A stretch of 64,000 nucleotides of DNA from the NCBI GenBank assembly GCA_018350325.1, contig JAEVLN010000033.1, positions 496,001-560,000 of the forward strand, written 5' to 3'. A model generated the notes under the pieces. It ran no database searches and was not told the origin of the DNA. It saw nothing but the letters and a program-made list of their open reading frames with translations. Positions 36,281 through 48,599 of the stretch are shown one piece after another. A program made the translations under genes and the position numbers. Within the stretch, counting starts at the first letter, position 1. The number at the start of each line of letters is the position of its first letter. The stretch comes from Globodera rostochiensis. Taxonomy: Eukaryota > Nematoda > Chromadorea > Rhabditida > Heteroderidae.

Positions 36281-39200
36281 TTCTAAGCATTTACAATAAT
36301 TGTTGTACCAATTGCAAAAAGATAAATATAAATTTAAACGCTTAAATATTTTTTTTACGAAATCGCCAATTAACACTTTTAAAAAAGCTAAATTATCTTA
36401 AGTTTGAATTAATAAATAAATATTAAATGCAATAATTTAAAAAAACATTGAGATAATGTCTATTCATCGTGAATGATTCCGGTCTGTGACAAAAAAAGGA
36501 GTGCTTCAATAAGAAATATTAGATCGTTTTCCATATTTAATTTTAACAAATTATTATCAAAAAGCTAAATACGCTAAAAAGTTAAACATGCAACCTTCAG
36601 AATGACGCCTGTGCTCGCAACCGAACAGGTTTTAAAATTTTAGTTTGTTAATGATTGTTCAAAAAAGGCTTAATTAAACATGATATTATTTAAAAAATTC
36701 AAATAATAAATAGGAGGAACAAAGTAGTAAATATACTAATTTTATATTTACTTTGAAATGGATAAGCCGTGACGTAAACATATTATTTCTTTAAAAAACA
36801 AATGCATGCGAATTTGGCTAATATAAAAACATTTTATTCAATAATAAATATTAACTTAAAAACTTAAAAAAAACCATATAGGAAAATTCAATAAAGTACA
36901 TGATCGATCAAATATTAATTTTATTTCAAGAAAAAAGAATAGCTATTAAATAGTATAATATGAAATATGTTAATGTAACAAATGACAAAAAATTAATAAT
37001 ATTTTGTCCATTTACACTAAACTGATGAACGAGTGAGGACGGTTAAAATGTTGCCCTTTCCTCGATGATTAAAACGCAAAATTGGAAATGAAGCGGCTCC
37101 AACAGGAATCTAACCATAATTTTTTTTAAATCTATTAAATTACCAATTAATGCTTATGGCTTAACTAATAAATGATTTAATCATAAAAATACTTTTATTT
37201 CTTAATATGCATCCTCTTACTATTATCAAGAATTAACTGTATGTTCGAAATACGAAATAATATAATTGATCCGTACAACAAAAAATGGTTTAGCATCAAT
37301 TCAAACCTAAAATTATTTAGAGATTTATAAGGTATTAAAAACAGTTAATTCTTAATAACAAGTTTTACAAACATATAAACTCTCAAATTTATTACCACCA
37401 GATAAAGAAAAAGAACAGCGTATGGCTTTTACATCAAAAAACCTATTAATAACTTATCAATTAAATTCGCTAGTAACAAAGCAAAACTAAATACTCGAAA
37501 CAAAAAAGCAAATAATCTTAATTACATAACTATGCCAAAATCATTTTGAAAAAGTTAAATAAAATGCTATTAAAAATTATAGAAATACAATTTAATTATC
37601 ATTAATGTTGGCTAGTAATCATTTCAACCAATTCATTCTCTGCATCAAGGACACATTTTTCTCTCCCTGCGCCCTCCTCAAAAAAGGCAACATCAAATGT
37701 TGAAAATTAATAAATTAATTACAAAAAAATAATATAATTTATTCTATAATGTAAGGTTCTGCAAGTTAAAAAAATAAATACACGAGTATGATAGATCAAA
37801 CGCTTTTTTTAATTTTTTAAACAATTCCAATTAAACTAAATTTTATAAATAAATGTTAACTCAGTCAAAAAAACGAAAATTTATAAAATCTTTGTTTGTT
37901 GAACCTAAAAAAGGGAATGATGTTAAACATATATTTGAGAATACATAAAGAATTTGTATTAAGTTAATTTAAAAAATTTTATATTAAAGTCAACTTATTT
38001 ATAAGTCAAACAAAATGCCCATACTAACTGATAATTAATTCTCATCATACTGACAAAACTATATTTCTATTTAGTAGAGCTTATAATTTCATTATCAAAA
38101 TGCCCATTAAGCCATTTCATTTTGGGTGCAATAATTCAAATTGATTATAAAATACAAAATAATGTAAAAAAAGCAACTTCAATGCAACGATCTAGGTTTC
38201 ATTGCTTTTTTGCAAATTTAAAAAAACTTATTTATTTGGTATGGAATTAATTAGAAACAATTAAAGATTTATGGTATTATTATTATATTGTGTTTTCATT
38301 TTTATTGTTGATAATACTTTATTTTTTAGAATCCAGTATATATTCAATTCTATTAAAGATTGGGCATCATTAATCATTTCTTAATAATTCATAGAAACTG
38401 TCGCAGACAATTAGAATTGTAAATTCGAAGAAATACGTACAACAATAACAACTCACATTTTTAAAACAACTAGCCAAAAGGAAAATTAAAAACAAATATA
38501 AGTTAAAAAGGACAACTAAACAACAAAATATACAAATAATAATTTTTCTTTAATTATTTACAATGAACTTTAAACAAAGCACTCGACATTGATATAAGCG
38601 TCGCAATAAATTTATAAAAACAAAAAATGTGGCATAAAGTTACCCTGATTAAAAATAATAATAATCGTTGCCAAAAAGATCAACATTCAGTTTTCGGCTG
38701 CTGTTTTGCTAGTTTCAAATGTACAAAAATAAATAAAGATTTAATCTAAAAATAAAATAAATGGTTCCAAATAAAAATACTAAATGGCTTTGCGCACTTT
38801 CAGCAATTGCGAATAAATTCTTGTTCTTTGTTCTATCTGTTAAATCGGACGATTGATTTTATTGACAACGAAAATAATAAACTTATTTATTTGGTATTAA
38901 TTAGAAAAAATTAAAGAAACATATATGGTTTTTTTATTATTCTTTTTTTCATTATTATTGTTAATAATACTTTATTTTATAGAATCCAGTATATATTTAA
39001 AAACAACTAGTCAAAAAAAACTTAAACAAATATAAAAACAAAAAGGACAACTAATTTATATAATTAATCTTCTAAAGATGGAAATTTAAAAAATAAATTC
39101 ATAATGCTATACAACAAACCAATTTTTCTTAAATATAATTTTAAACAATGTTTTTAAGGGTTAGAATTACTATTAATAAAGTTCATTAAATAAAAATAAA

Positions 39201-41930
39201 TAAACAATAAATTTAATTTGTTTTAAAATTTTTTTGAAATAATTAAATATATAAAGGAAAGACAAATTCTTGAAAATGGAAAATAAATTTTTCTAAAAAT
39301 ATTGAAATAGTTAAAACAGAATTTCGAATATATAAAAATTAAAAATATAAATTTAACTAAATAATTCATTAAAATAATCATAGATATTTTCTTTATGAAT
39401 GATATTTTAAACCATATCCGAAAATTCTCAAATGGGGCATATTATTGATTATTAATAGGCCAAATGATTTTTATATCTATTACGATATTAATTAACAATT
39501 CCGTGTAATTAATCCATTACCCTAAGAGTTAATACTTTAATTATTATTAAAATTAATAACAAAACTTTAAAAAAAATGATAAGTAATTACAAATTTTTTT
39601 AATAAATCAAAAATATAATTAAAAATTATTTAAAATTTTTTTAAAATTAAAAAATTAACTAATACTATTTAACCAAAGTTTATAAAATAAGTTCATAAAT
39701 TTAAATAAAAATTAAAGATAATAAATTTATCAAAAATAAACCACCGGAATGCAAAAAAGTTAACAATTTTTTAGTAAATTTACCAAAATTTAATTAATTA
39801 GAAAATTAGTGTTACAAATCAAATGGAGTAATATTTTGTGTAAATTTAAGTAAACTTATAGTTTAAACAGCTTATTATTAAATTAAAAAATATTAAACTA
39901 ATAGTTCATAATTACTTTTTAAAAATATTTATATTTTTAATTATTAAAATTTAAATAATTATGCATAATNAATATAAATTAAAAATATAATTATAAAAAA
40001 AAAAAATAAAAATAATTAATTTTTAAAATTTGCAAAAATTATAGAATAATAAATATTAATAAAAAAAAATATAAAAAAATTAAAAAAAAATTCTATTATT
40101 AAAAAATGAAATGAAGATAGGTTTATTGCTTTTATTTAAATAAAATTTTTGTAATCTATTAACCTTAAAAAATTTTAATAAAAATGGCAATAAATATATT
40201 GTGAAAAATTAAAAAAATGAAATCTCTGAAGTTAAAGGCCGTCAGATTTAATTAAGAAACGTTTCAATTTATTATTAAATGATTTTTTGAACAAATTTAA
40301 AATAAATATCAATTAAACAAATTATTAATAAAATTTATTTAATATAATTTATAATTAAAAAAAAAAACTGAAAGAAAAAAAGATTATTTAATTAATTATT
40401 AAAAAATAATTTTATTTAAAATTTTTAATATGAAACAAAAAAAAATAATGAATTACAAACTTTCAAAATATTTTGTAATTTATAATAATATAATTATTAA
40501 ATTATTCAAAAAATTAANAAATTAAAAATATTGTTAAAAGGAACTTAATATTTAAAGGGTTTTTATATCATTTTAAATGAATAAAAGAAAATTAAAAAAA
40601 TATTATTCGTATTTTATAATTAATTAAATTAGACAAATAAAATGCTATTTAAATTATTTGAATAACCAACAAATTAAAAATAAGAAAAAAATAATGATAA
40701 TATCAATATAATAATATATAATTAATTAAATATCGGATACTTAGATAATAATAAGCAATACATCAAAAGTTCCAAAAATAAAATTATAAACTTTTTAAAA
40801 TAAAAATTTAAATTAAATGTCTTTAATAAAAACTTATTCAAACAAAAAATATAATTTCAAAAAAAAATAATTAAAGCATTACCCAATAATCAAACACCAA
40901 TGATCTTTAATAATATTTTAAATTTCTACAAATATTAATAAATAAAACCAATAATTTATAATTTTATAATAATTAAAATTTAATTCAAAATTATTACAAA
41001 TTTATTAAAATATTTCAATTGGATTTTTATTTAAAGCATTACCGAACTAAAAATTAATTAAATTATAAATTACCAAAATATTATTTAAAGATATTTAAAT
41101 CCATTCACACTTAAATTAATATAAAAACGTTTAAGAATTAAGTGGAGATAGTCATAATTTCTAAATTACCAGCTAAACTAGATGTAATAATCTTTTAGAA
41201 TAATTCAAATACGATTTTTTGTGAACTCCTAATCAAAAAATTACCGGAAAATTAACCCGACTCAATTCCACGGTTTTTTTTTCTCTATAACGGTTTACAT
41301 AAAAATTGTTTAAATTAAATATGTATTTGCAGAATTTAAAAATTTACAATATAAAAAGAAAAAATAAAAAAAGATTAAATAATTATTAATATTATAGTAA
41401 TTTTTGATTATTTTATACAGCATCAAAACTATTCTAAATCTACTTAAATATAAGAGATTTCTAAATCTTCTAATAAATTATTTCAAAACTTAAAATTTTA
41501 AATTTTAAGAAATAATAAAATTAATTAATTAATAATAAAAAATTTATTAAAAAATAAACTTATAAAAACCATCGGACCACTCCTGATTTTTAATAAGATA
41601 ACAAATCATTATTAGATATTAAATTGCTATAATAATTATAACAATTTAAATAATAAAAAAATAAAATAAAGAAATTTAATCAAATTTCTTAACAATCTTA
41701 TTTTTAGAAAAATTTTGCTTGAACTAACACAGACTTACTGGCTGCTTGCTCCCTAGAAATTGTAAATTTAGCGTATTAACTTTAAACGTCCAATCAATCA
41801 GGCAAAAGCTAATTAATCGCATAAAAACAATAGAATAAACCCCCATATACGATGTTTCAGCAAATTTGGGCACCTTTTTAAAATTTGAATGTGTGGCGCC
41901 ATAACGGAAAAGTACCCAACGCGGATATGT
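36281..41930. other. Extremely AT-rich stretch, no gene
   Basis: The most AT-rich part of the window, especially 38.5-41.7 kb, dominated by A/T homopolymers and TAAT/ATTAAA motifs. Two undetermined bases (39970 and 40518) suggest difficult assembly. I see no coding signal, RNA gene or ordered repeat. Confidence 0.7.
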
Positions 41931-41959
41931 TGAAGTGAATTCGCCGAAGCAAAATAAAA

Positions 41960-42095
41960 ATTTCTATTCCTTGAAAAAATTTGAAATATTTAAAAAAAAA
42001 TTTTTTAAATTGTTTCCTTTACCATCGAAGTTCATAAAAAAGAAAGAACAATCATGTATACAGTCGGGGTTCGAATCTCAGCCATACCCAGGGAA
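41960..42095 (+). repeat. Relic of the tRNA-like module family
   Basis: TACCATCGAAGTTCATAAAA followed by a GGGGTTCGAATCTC B-box-like segment (about 42064-42077). It corresponds to the ACCATCAAAGTTCGTAAA and GGGTTCGAACCC parts of the hAT elements at 6001-6060 and 24600-24665. It is a solitary, degenerate copy at the edge of the AT-rich block. Confidence 0.45.
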
Positions 42096-42388
42096 AACAG
42101 GGAGGAACGGCTGTTTTTTTGAAAAATGAGCAATAATGGTTAGACAAAAATCCAAAAGCATAATTTAAGCGCGAAAATCGGCCTCTTTTTTTGGCCGGGT
42201 GGGTATGCGGCCTTTTTGGTGCAAAACGTGCCAAAGATTTGCGCCTTGCATTCTACATATTTAAATGAGAAGATCGAAATCATTAAATGCGATCAGCTTT
42301 TTATGCTACTTATCTGTAAGAAGTGATTAATGCTAAAACAGATAGCAATGGCCTTCAACAACAACAAAAATCGATCGTCTTCCAATGC

Positions 42389-44309
42389 CTAAATCGTATT
42401 GTCAATAATGTTGTATTTGAAGTTTGGTCCAAAATTAGCTTCAATTTTGTCGCCAGTGTGATACAACGTCACACACGGGTACAAATCGGCACAAGTGACC
42501 AACATATTGGCAGTGTCTGCAAATTTAGACAAATTTAAAGCAAATAAAAATTCATTAGAATAAATATTGAACAAATTTTTGTTAGTATTTTTTCAGCCTC
42601 TTTCTTTCTCTAACCCAAACGCTGTCCGTTCACTGTGTAAACGATTTGGCGAGTTGCCAAATTGACGCCGCATCCGACGACGTCGCCTTCCTCAAACGCG
42701 AGCTTTCCACTGATGTACGGACGTCCATCGCTGGAACATCCCTCAACACCGTGCCCCCAAAAAGTGCCACTGCTTTGGTATGCATAAGTCCCTTCGTAAC
42801 ATCCAACAAAATCGCCCAAAGGTATTTGTTTTGGCGCCAATCCAATGGCGATACCACTTTAAATACATATTATCAAATAAAAATAAGAAAACTAAAATAT
42901 TCAAAGCAGTGCCGAACATTGTTTTATATTTAAAATTTACGCCAAATGTTTCTGCTTCTTCACAATGTTGACTTCGAAGAAAAAAATGCCAAAATGATTT
43001 TTTGGAATTGGCCATTCGGCAAGCACAGAGCGATTCGCTGAAGCAGAAAAGTTACTAAAATATTACTATGCAAATAAAAGGCTTTTGATTCAATTAATTT
43101 ACTAAATCATTTTAACGGAATAGTATTTACCAGGAGCAATTCCAGTATGTTGGACAATCAATCGTTCTGTTCCAAAGAGAGCGAGGTCCTTATGACCTAC
43201 AACCGGTTCCCATTTGTTTTGAGGGATTAGTCCTAAATTTACAATTATTTAATTCTTTTTCAAATTCATACCCAAATTATCCATTTTGAGACGGAATTGA
43301 TCAACTGTAAAAAAATTAGCAAACAGTCAAAACTGAGCGGAACCAAAATTTTTGGAAAACTCGGGACAGGGACTGACTGGGACCACGAGAGCCGTGATCA
43401 GGACCAGCATTTTAATGTTGAAATGGGAAATGTTGAGAATAGTAGGAAATGATTTTTTTTAAAAAGATCAATTTTGAGCGGACCCAATCAAAATTTCCCG
43501 TCTTCAAATTAACCAAAATTCTCACCATTTTCCTTCTGTCCATCGCTTAATTTGACAAATGACTTCTGCAATTGGTCAATGCTCTGCTGCTGCTTTTTCT
43601 GATTTGCCCCCATCTTTTCGTGCACGGCCTTTTGTTGCTTCTGCCCCAACTCAATAATTTTTGTTTGGAGCGCGTACTGAATTACACAAAATTACAACAA
43701 AAAGGTCAGTAATGACAGAATTCACGCTTTTTGAATGATAGACTAAAATTGATTTTTTGAAAATTTTCAAAAAAATCTTCGAATTCGGGTCCGGGGTTCG
43801 ATTCGGTCGAAACAGAGGTCATATTCGGATGCTACGCCCCCAAATACCCATAGAAAAGCACCCAAAAAATCGAAGTTTTTTGCATAGGTTATTGAGATGA
43901 CTTTTCAAGAATTTTCGAATTGTTTAGCTTTAACTTAAAAATAGCAGCCATATTACTTACCTTTTCGCATTCAATTTTGTGTAATTCATGCATTTCTTCC
44001 ATGGACTGCTTCATTTCTTCCATGTACTGCTTCATGTCCTTCATTTCTTCCTTTAACTGCTTCATGTCCTTTAATTCTTCCTTCAACTGCTGCATGTCCT
44101 TCATTCCTTCCATGTACTGCTTCATCTCCTTCATTTCTTCCTTCATCCATTTGATACTTTCCAACTCCAATTCCATTTGCTTGGTCTTTTCACTATAACG
44201 GGATAATTAACTTAGAAAGGATCTTAAGACAAATGTTTGAAAATTAAAAAAAACACAGTCTACTGCCTTATTTTCTTGCTCAGCAGACTCACCTCCAATT
44301 CATAATCAT
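42389..44309 (-). CDS. Coiled-coil plus SPRY domain protein (SPRYSEC/RanBPM-like family)
   Basis: Eight exons by eye: 44309-44293, 44192-43961, 43676-43526, 43304-43272, 43232-43131, 43037-42941, 42856-42615, 42516-42389. All introns are GT-AG and phases agree, giving 333 codons and a TAG stop. Residues about 5-140 are Lys/Glu/Met-rich with near-repeated KEEMKDMKQ heptads, a predicted coiled coil. Residues about 150-333 are a SPRY domain with [49 protein letters not shown] and [14 protein letters not shown] blocks typical of cyst-nematode RanBPM-like/SPRYSEC proteins. SPRY domains bind protein partners. In cyst nematodes many family members are secreted effectors, but no signal peptide is seen here. 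The ATG follows an AG 5 bases upstream, so it may be trans-spliced, or an earlier exon may exist. Confidence 0.85.
43775..43872 (+). repeat. Solitary copy of the GGGGTTCGATTCGG dispersed repeat
   Basis: Lies in the intron between exons 2 and 3 of the coiled-coil/SPRY gene. It contains GGGTCCGGGGTTCGATTCGG and CGCCCCCAAATACCCATAGA, the same arm as in the palindromic elements at 4217-4990 and 51184-51834. Confidence 0.65.
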
Positions 44310-46308
44310 TTCTAGAGATGGGATTATATTGACTAAAAATGTGAAATTGACTTAAAATATGGACCAAAAACCCCAAAAAGTGGCGAAATAGGTAGGGGCT
44401 AAAAAATGTGCTAAAACTGACCAAATCCAGTCAATTTATGCGTAAAATTTGTCAGTCTTTATTATTTTCCTTTTACACTTGTAAATATAATATTGTTCAC
44501 ATGTTTTTGAAATTTTATAAAAAAAACATTTTCGCAAAATATCGATCTTTAGGGACACATTTTTCCAAGAAAAAGTCATTTTTAGGGGAGCGTTTTTGGT
44601 TGAAAAATTTTGATTTTTGAGAGTGCTTATTTCGTTTTTATTGGATTTTTTTAAGAAATTTTGGGGAGATTTGTGCCAATTGATTCCCTTCTAAAGATAA
44701 TTTTATTTGTGTGACCCATTAGTGCCCAGGAGCAAACTTTAGATTTGCCCGTTGTTGCTGTTGAATAGTCTTTATTTGTTCAGTTTCTTCCAACAAATGT
44801 CTTTGTCCCCCGAGGGGCTGGGCTTTATTTAAACAATTGTTGTTGATTATTCTGAATTAAACATTTATAAAAGCGGAGAATAGCAACAATTTTAACGTTT
44901 AGTCTGTGTGTTCTGTTTGAATTTAATCCAAATTTCGTTCGTCTTCCCGCGCATTCATTCATTCATTTTCGCGGTTCACTCGGACCTTCGTTTGTGTCAA
45001 ACAGTCTGAACCTGCGAAATCAAATATTGGGGGGATGGTAAAATGCTTCCAACAATTAATTAAGCCTCTTGACCCGTCGCCAATGTCACTGTCTTCGAAG
45101 TTAAAGTTGGCGGTCGGTTAACCGAACGAAAACCGACTTTTTTGGCCCAAAAACCGAAACAGAAATCGGGGGTCGTAAATGCCCCCCCCCCCTCCCAGCC
45201 CGCCTCAAAAGAAAAATCTATATATAAATTGTAGAGATGTTGTCCGGATGTTATTTAGCGGGGAAAATGAGGATTTGTAACATTATGTTTTTCAAATCTT
45301 TTAAGCTTAGAATTTAAACAAATTCTCTCCAAAAATGCCATGTTTAGGGGTGTAAAAAAGTTCGATTTTCGAGACCAAGTACCCGAGACTCGAGACCGAG
45401 ACTCAAAAAACCCAATACTTTTCTCGAGACAAGACTCGAGACCGAGACTCTCGTGCATCACACTAGTATAAAACATCCTCTACCCCCATCAAAAATTGTG
45501 TTAGGGAAGAAGAAAAGCGATGGGAAGGAGAGGGAGGGGGTTAGGGGGGGGCGATGGGAGGGGGGGGGGGGGGGTCATTGGCCGGAGGGGGGGGGGGGTG
45601 CAGATACAAATGTGTGAAGAAAATTGTCCGGAGTGTGTGAAAGTGATGCTAACATCGATTACCTTTGTTGTTGGGCCAGGGGCAAGCGACTCAGAGTGGG
45701 GGGAGGGGGAGGGGGTCGGCGATTTGATTTCTAAACATTTTGGTTGTCACGCCCCCCCCCCCCCTTAAATTTTATTTCCACTTTTAGGGGTAAAGCAATC
45801 GCTTGGGGAAACAAGTGATTTTGTTGCCGTCTTTTGGAGTTTTTGTAAAATGGAAATTTCAGGAATTCCCGTCTTTTTCGGTTTGAAAAATTTCTTAAGA
45901 AAAATGCAGCAAAAAGAAAATCGTACCCTTAAAACTCAGAATTTTTTAAACCAAAACTATTTGGGCATTTTTCCTTTGTTATGAAAATTAGTCCAAAATA
46001 TTTCGCCAAGCAATTATTTACGGGAACGGGAATAAAAGTAATTTCAATTTAGCGCGACGAGATCGGGATTCCCGCCTTTTTCCTTTCCCCCTATTAATCC
46101 CGTTTAAATAAAGGATAAAATTTATCCGTTCATTCTTATCAAAAGTTTAAAAATCCATGGCTAATAGTAAAAATTTCAGGAGTAATATCAGCCATCTAAA
46201 ACGCAAAAATCGTTCCAAATTGCCATGCAAAAACATATCCAGAAGGCATTTGCGCGTTTCATCGGACTGTTCCGTCACTAGCGGGTAAGACAATCGCTTC
46301 CCCGTGCA
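44310..46308. other. Intergenic region with G/C homopolymers and a CTCGAG-rich relic
   Basis: No gene is supported. A TATAAAAGC motif lies at 44867 on the plus strand with nothing coding downstream. 45345-45472 is a CTCGAG-rich hAT-like relic (TAGGGGTGTA at one end, CTCTCGTGCATCACACTA at the other) without a matching target duplication. 45180-45200 has a C run, 45533-45600 several G runs of up to about 14, and 45748-45765 another C run. Open frames over the G runs are low-complexity artefacts. Confidence 0.6.
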
Positions 46309-46310
46309 TA

Positions 46311-46337
46311 CCGTATTACCTCTTTTAATTACCCATG
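46311..46337 (+). repeat. Left terminal inverted repeat of the pogo-like element
   Basis: CCGTATTACCTCTTTTAATT plus ACCCA, immediately followed by TGGGT so that the junction ACCCATGGGT is itself palindromic. It pairs with 48571-48597. Confidence 0.9.
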
Positions 46338-46516
46338 GGTAATTATTTTTCAATCCTCTCCTAGAGTGGGTAATAATTAGAGAGTGGGTACTTATTAGAA
46401 GGTGGGTAGTTATTTTTCAACTTGTTTGGCGATATGCTTAGGTATCCATCATAAAAATTTTCTTCATTTCACCAAATTTCCATACTTCCACTTATTTCTA
46501 TTCGTCAATTTTCAAG

Positions 46517-48397
46517 ATGGATTCAATTTGTTGTGTCTGCAAACTTAATTATCAAGGAAGTCACCATTGCTCCAGCTGCAAGATGCCATGCCACGCAATT
46601 TGTGGTGATGCTGGTGATGAAGAAGGCTACGGCGCCCAAGTAGTCTGCTTCAACTGCAAGAATAAGGGCCCCGAAATTGACACAAAGTACCCATCAATTC
46701 ATCATGCTAATTAATAATTAATTAGAACTTAATTTAGCACTCAGAGTGAGGCAACCGGAGACGGTGAAAATAAGGAGAACGAGCCTCAACTACACGATGA
46801 TGACGATGGCATACCAGTGGATCGAAAACGAAATCGAAACAACGATGCAGCAAAGAAGCTTGAAGCAATTGAATGGGCGCGTAGGAATTCAATCAAATCA
46901 GCAGCAAAGAAGTTCCGCGTCGACAGAAAGTTAGTACGTAGATGGATGGAACAAGAGGACAAACTGAAGCAGCAAATGTACGAGCTCTTCATTCCGTTCT
47001 ATTCGAATAGAAGTATTTAGGAACACATGCGGAGGAAAACGCAAACGCCTCGATGGAGCGGGACGCCCAGTTCAGCATCAAGACATCGACACCACACTGG
47101 CCGACTGGATCAAAGAAATGCGGCTGAACAAAAAGCCCGTGACCAGAAGCATCATCAAGAACAAGGCGGCTGCACTGTTCGTCGACACTGACATAAAGGT
47201 TAGGACATCAAAACTTTAACTCAATTTATATTTTAAACAAGGTCTCTGAGGGATGGCTGGAGAAGTTTCTCAAGAGGCACAACTTTGTCCTGAGGCGAAG
47301 GACAACAGCCGGCCAGAAACCACCAGCAAACTAGGCAGAAGCGGTACCCAAATTCATCATTTACGTGGAACAACGGCGCCAGAAGGTCAATTTCTCTGGA
47401 ATTTATGCAATGGACGAAACGGCAGTGTGGTTCGACTGTCCCGACAACAGATGCATTGAGACGAAGGGAGCAAAAGAAGTAAACCCTTAACTTTTTTAAA
47501 GAAACCCATTTTTTTGCACTAGGTGATGGTCGTGACAACTGGGCACGAGAAAATGCGTGTCACTGTCTGTCTGACAGCCCGCAATGATGGAAGAAAGCTG
47601 TCGCCATATGTGCTCGTCAACAGAAAACGCCCACTGCCGAAGATTGTTGAGCAGTTCAGAGGGAAGTTGAGCATCAACTTCGCTGGTTCAACCTGGATGA
47701 ATGACGGCACAACGGAGGACTACCTGCACAAAATCATCGGGCTGAAGCTGTTCGGCGGAAAGCGCTTGCTCGTGTGGGATGCATTCGGGAGTCACAAAAG
47801 CGCGGGTACTACAAAGGTTTTGAAGGAGCTGGGCGTTGAAGCGGCGTACATTCCAGGCGGCTGCACCAAATTCATTCAGGTAATTTTTTTCGCTTTTAAA
47901 TAAATTTTCGTCTTATTCTGCAGGCACCCGACGTTTGCTGGAACAAACCGTTTAAGGAGCGAATCCGGCACTACTACAGTTTGTGGATTACCAATGGCGA
48001 CAGGCAGGAGTTTACCGCTGCTGGAAACCCGAAGGCCCCGGCGTTGGAAGTCGTTCTGGATTGGGTGGACCGATCATGGCAGGAGCTGTCCAAAGAGATG
48101 ATCATCAAGTCATTTGAAGGTTTGCACACTTCGTTATTTGAACCATTATTAATTTACAATAATCAAGTATGCGGTCTCACAACAACGACTGACGGATATG
48201 GGGACGATCGAATCAACTGCTTCAAGCCGGATGGACCGATTGGAGCGCGAGGCATTGAACTTCTTCGTGAGTTCAGAGGCAAAGAGACGCTGAAGGATGG
48301 ACGAAATGATGTAGAAGAAGCGGGCTTATCAGAAGATGAAAATGATTTGGAGCTTAGCGGTGTTGGCGAAGATGAAGAATTATTTTTTCAAATTTAA
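46517..48397 (+). pseudogene. pogo/Tigger-like DDE transposase with N-terminal Cys/His finger, one nonsense codon
   Basis: Exons by eye: 46517-46686, 46738-46977, 47021-47198, 47242-47478, 47523-47879, 47924-48397 (a 48-nt in-frame intron at 48120-48167 is possible). Order: a Cys/His finger (CCVC, CSSC, CHAIC, CFNC; PHD-like spacing), a helix-turn-helix around KSAAKKFRVDRKLVRRWMEQ, a CENP-B/Tc5-type second DNA-binding region (GRPVQHQDIDTTLADWIKEM), then the DDE domain. Catalytic Asp candidates are in YAMDETAVWFD, LVWDAFGSHKS and APDVCWNKPFK. A TAG at 47332-47334 interrupts exon 4, between the DNA-binding and catalytic regions. Everything else is open, so inactivation is recent or the base is an error. 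It would cut and paste the surrounding element. Confidence 0.85.
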
Positions 48398-48485
48398 AAC
48401 ACAATTTTCTCCTTTACATCTCATCAAATTTTACCCAGTGAAAAGGCGATAAAATTGGATTCGAACTGTTAAAAATAACGATTAC

Positions 48486-48597
48486 AGTGGGTAATTATTA
48501 GAGAGTGGGTAATTATTTTTCAATCCTCTCCTAGAGTGGGTAATTATTAGAGAGTGGGTACTTATTAGAAGGTGGGTAATTAAAAGAGGTAATACGG
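48486..48597 (+). repeat. Right subterminal cassette and terminal repeat of the pogo-like element
   Basis: GTGGGTAATTATTAGAGA units and the ATTATTTTTCAATCCTCTCC stretch, then the inverted terminal 27 bp (48571-48597). The cassette has the same orientation as the one at about 46336-46425. Confidence 0.85.
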
Positions 48598-48599
48598 TA

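Larger units (their letters stand above)
46311..48597 (+). mobile_element. pogo/Tigger-like Tc1-mariner transposon (2287 bp)
   Basis: Perfect terminal inverted repeats starting CCGTATTACCTCTTTTAATT (46311 on) and the inverse at 48571-48597, flanked by TA dinucleotides (46309-46310, 48598-48599), the normal target of this superfamily. Inside each end is a subterminal cassette of GTGGGTA(A/C)TTATTAGA units plus a GGGTAATTATTTTTCAATCC stretch. The cassettes are in direct orientation at both ends, so only the outer 27 bp are inverted. It encodes a spliced DDE transposase with one nonsense codon. Confidence 0.92.

Noticed and set aside
1..41930. Mitochondrial DNA or a numt as source of the AT-rich block
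   Set aside because: No mitochondrial protein, rRNA or tRNA set is recognisable, and the block is longer than usual nematode mitochondrial genomes.
1..41930. Ciliate-like scrambled gene segments with eliminated AT-rich spacers
   Set aside because: GC-balanced patches suggested it, but I found no reading frame joining patches and no short direct repeats at their edges.
45345..45472. Complete hAT MITE
   Set aside because: Ends TAGGGGTGTA and TAGTGTGATGC are only loosely alike and the flanking 8 bases differ, so it is listed as a relic within the intergenic entry.
45520..45768. Gly/Arg-rich open frame
   Set aside because: Generated by G runs and GGGAGG repeats; composition is that of the DNA repeat.
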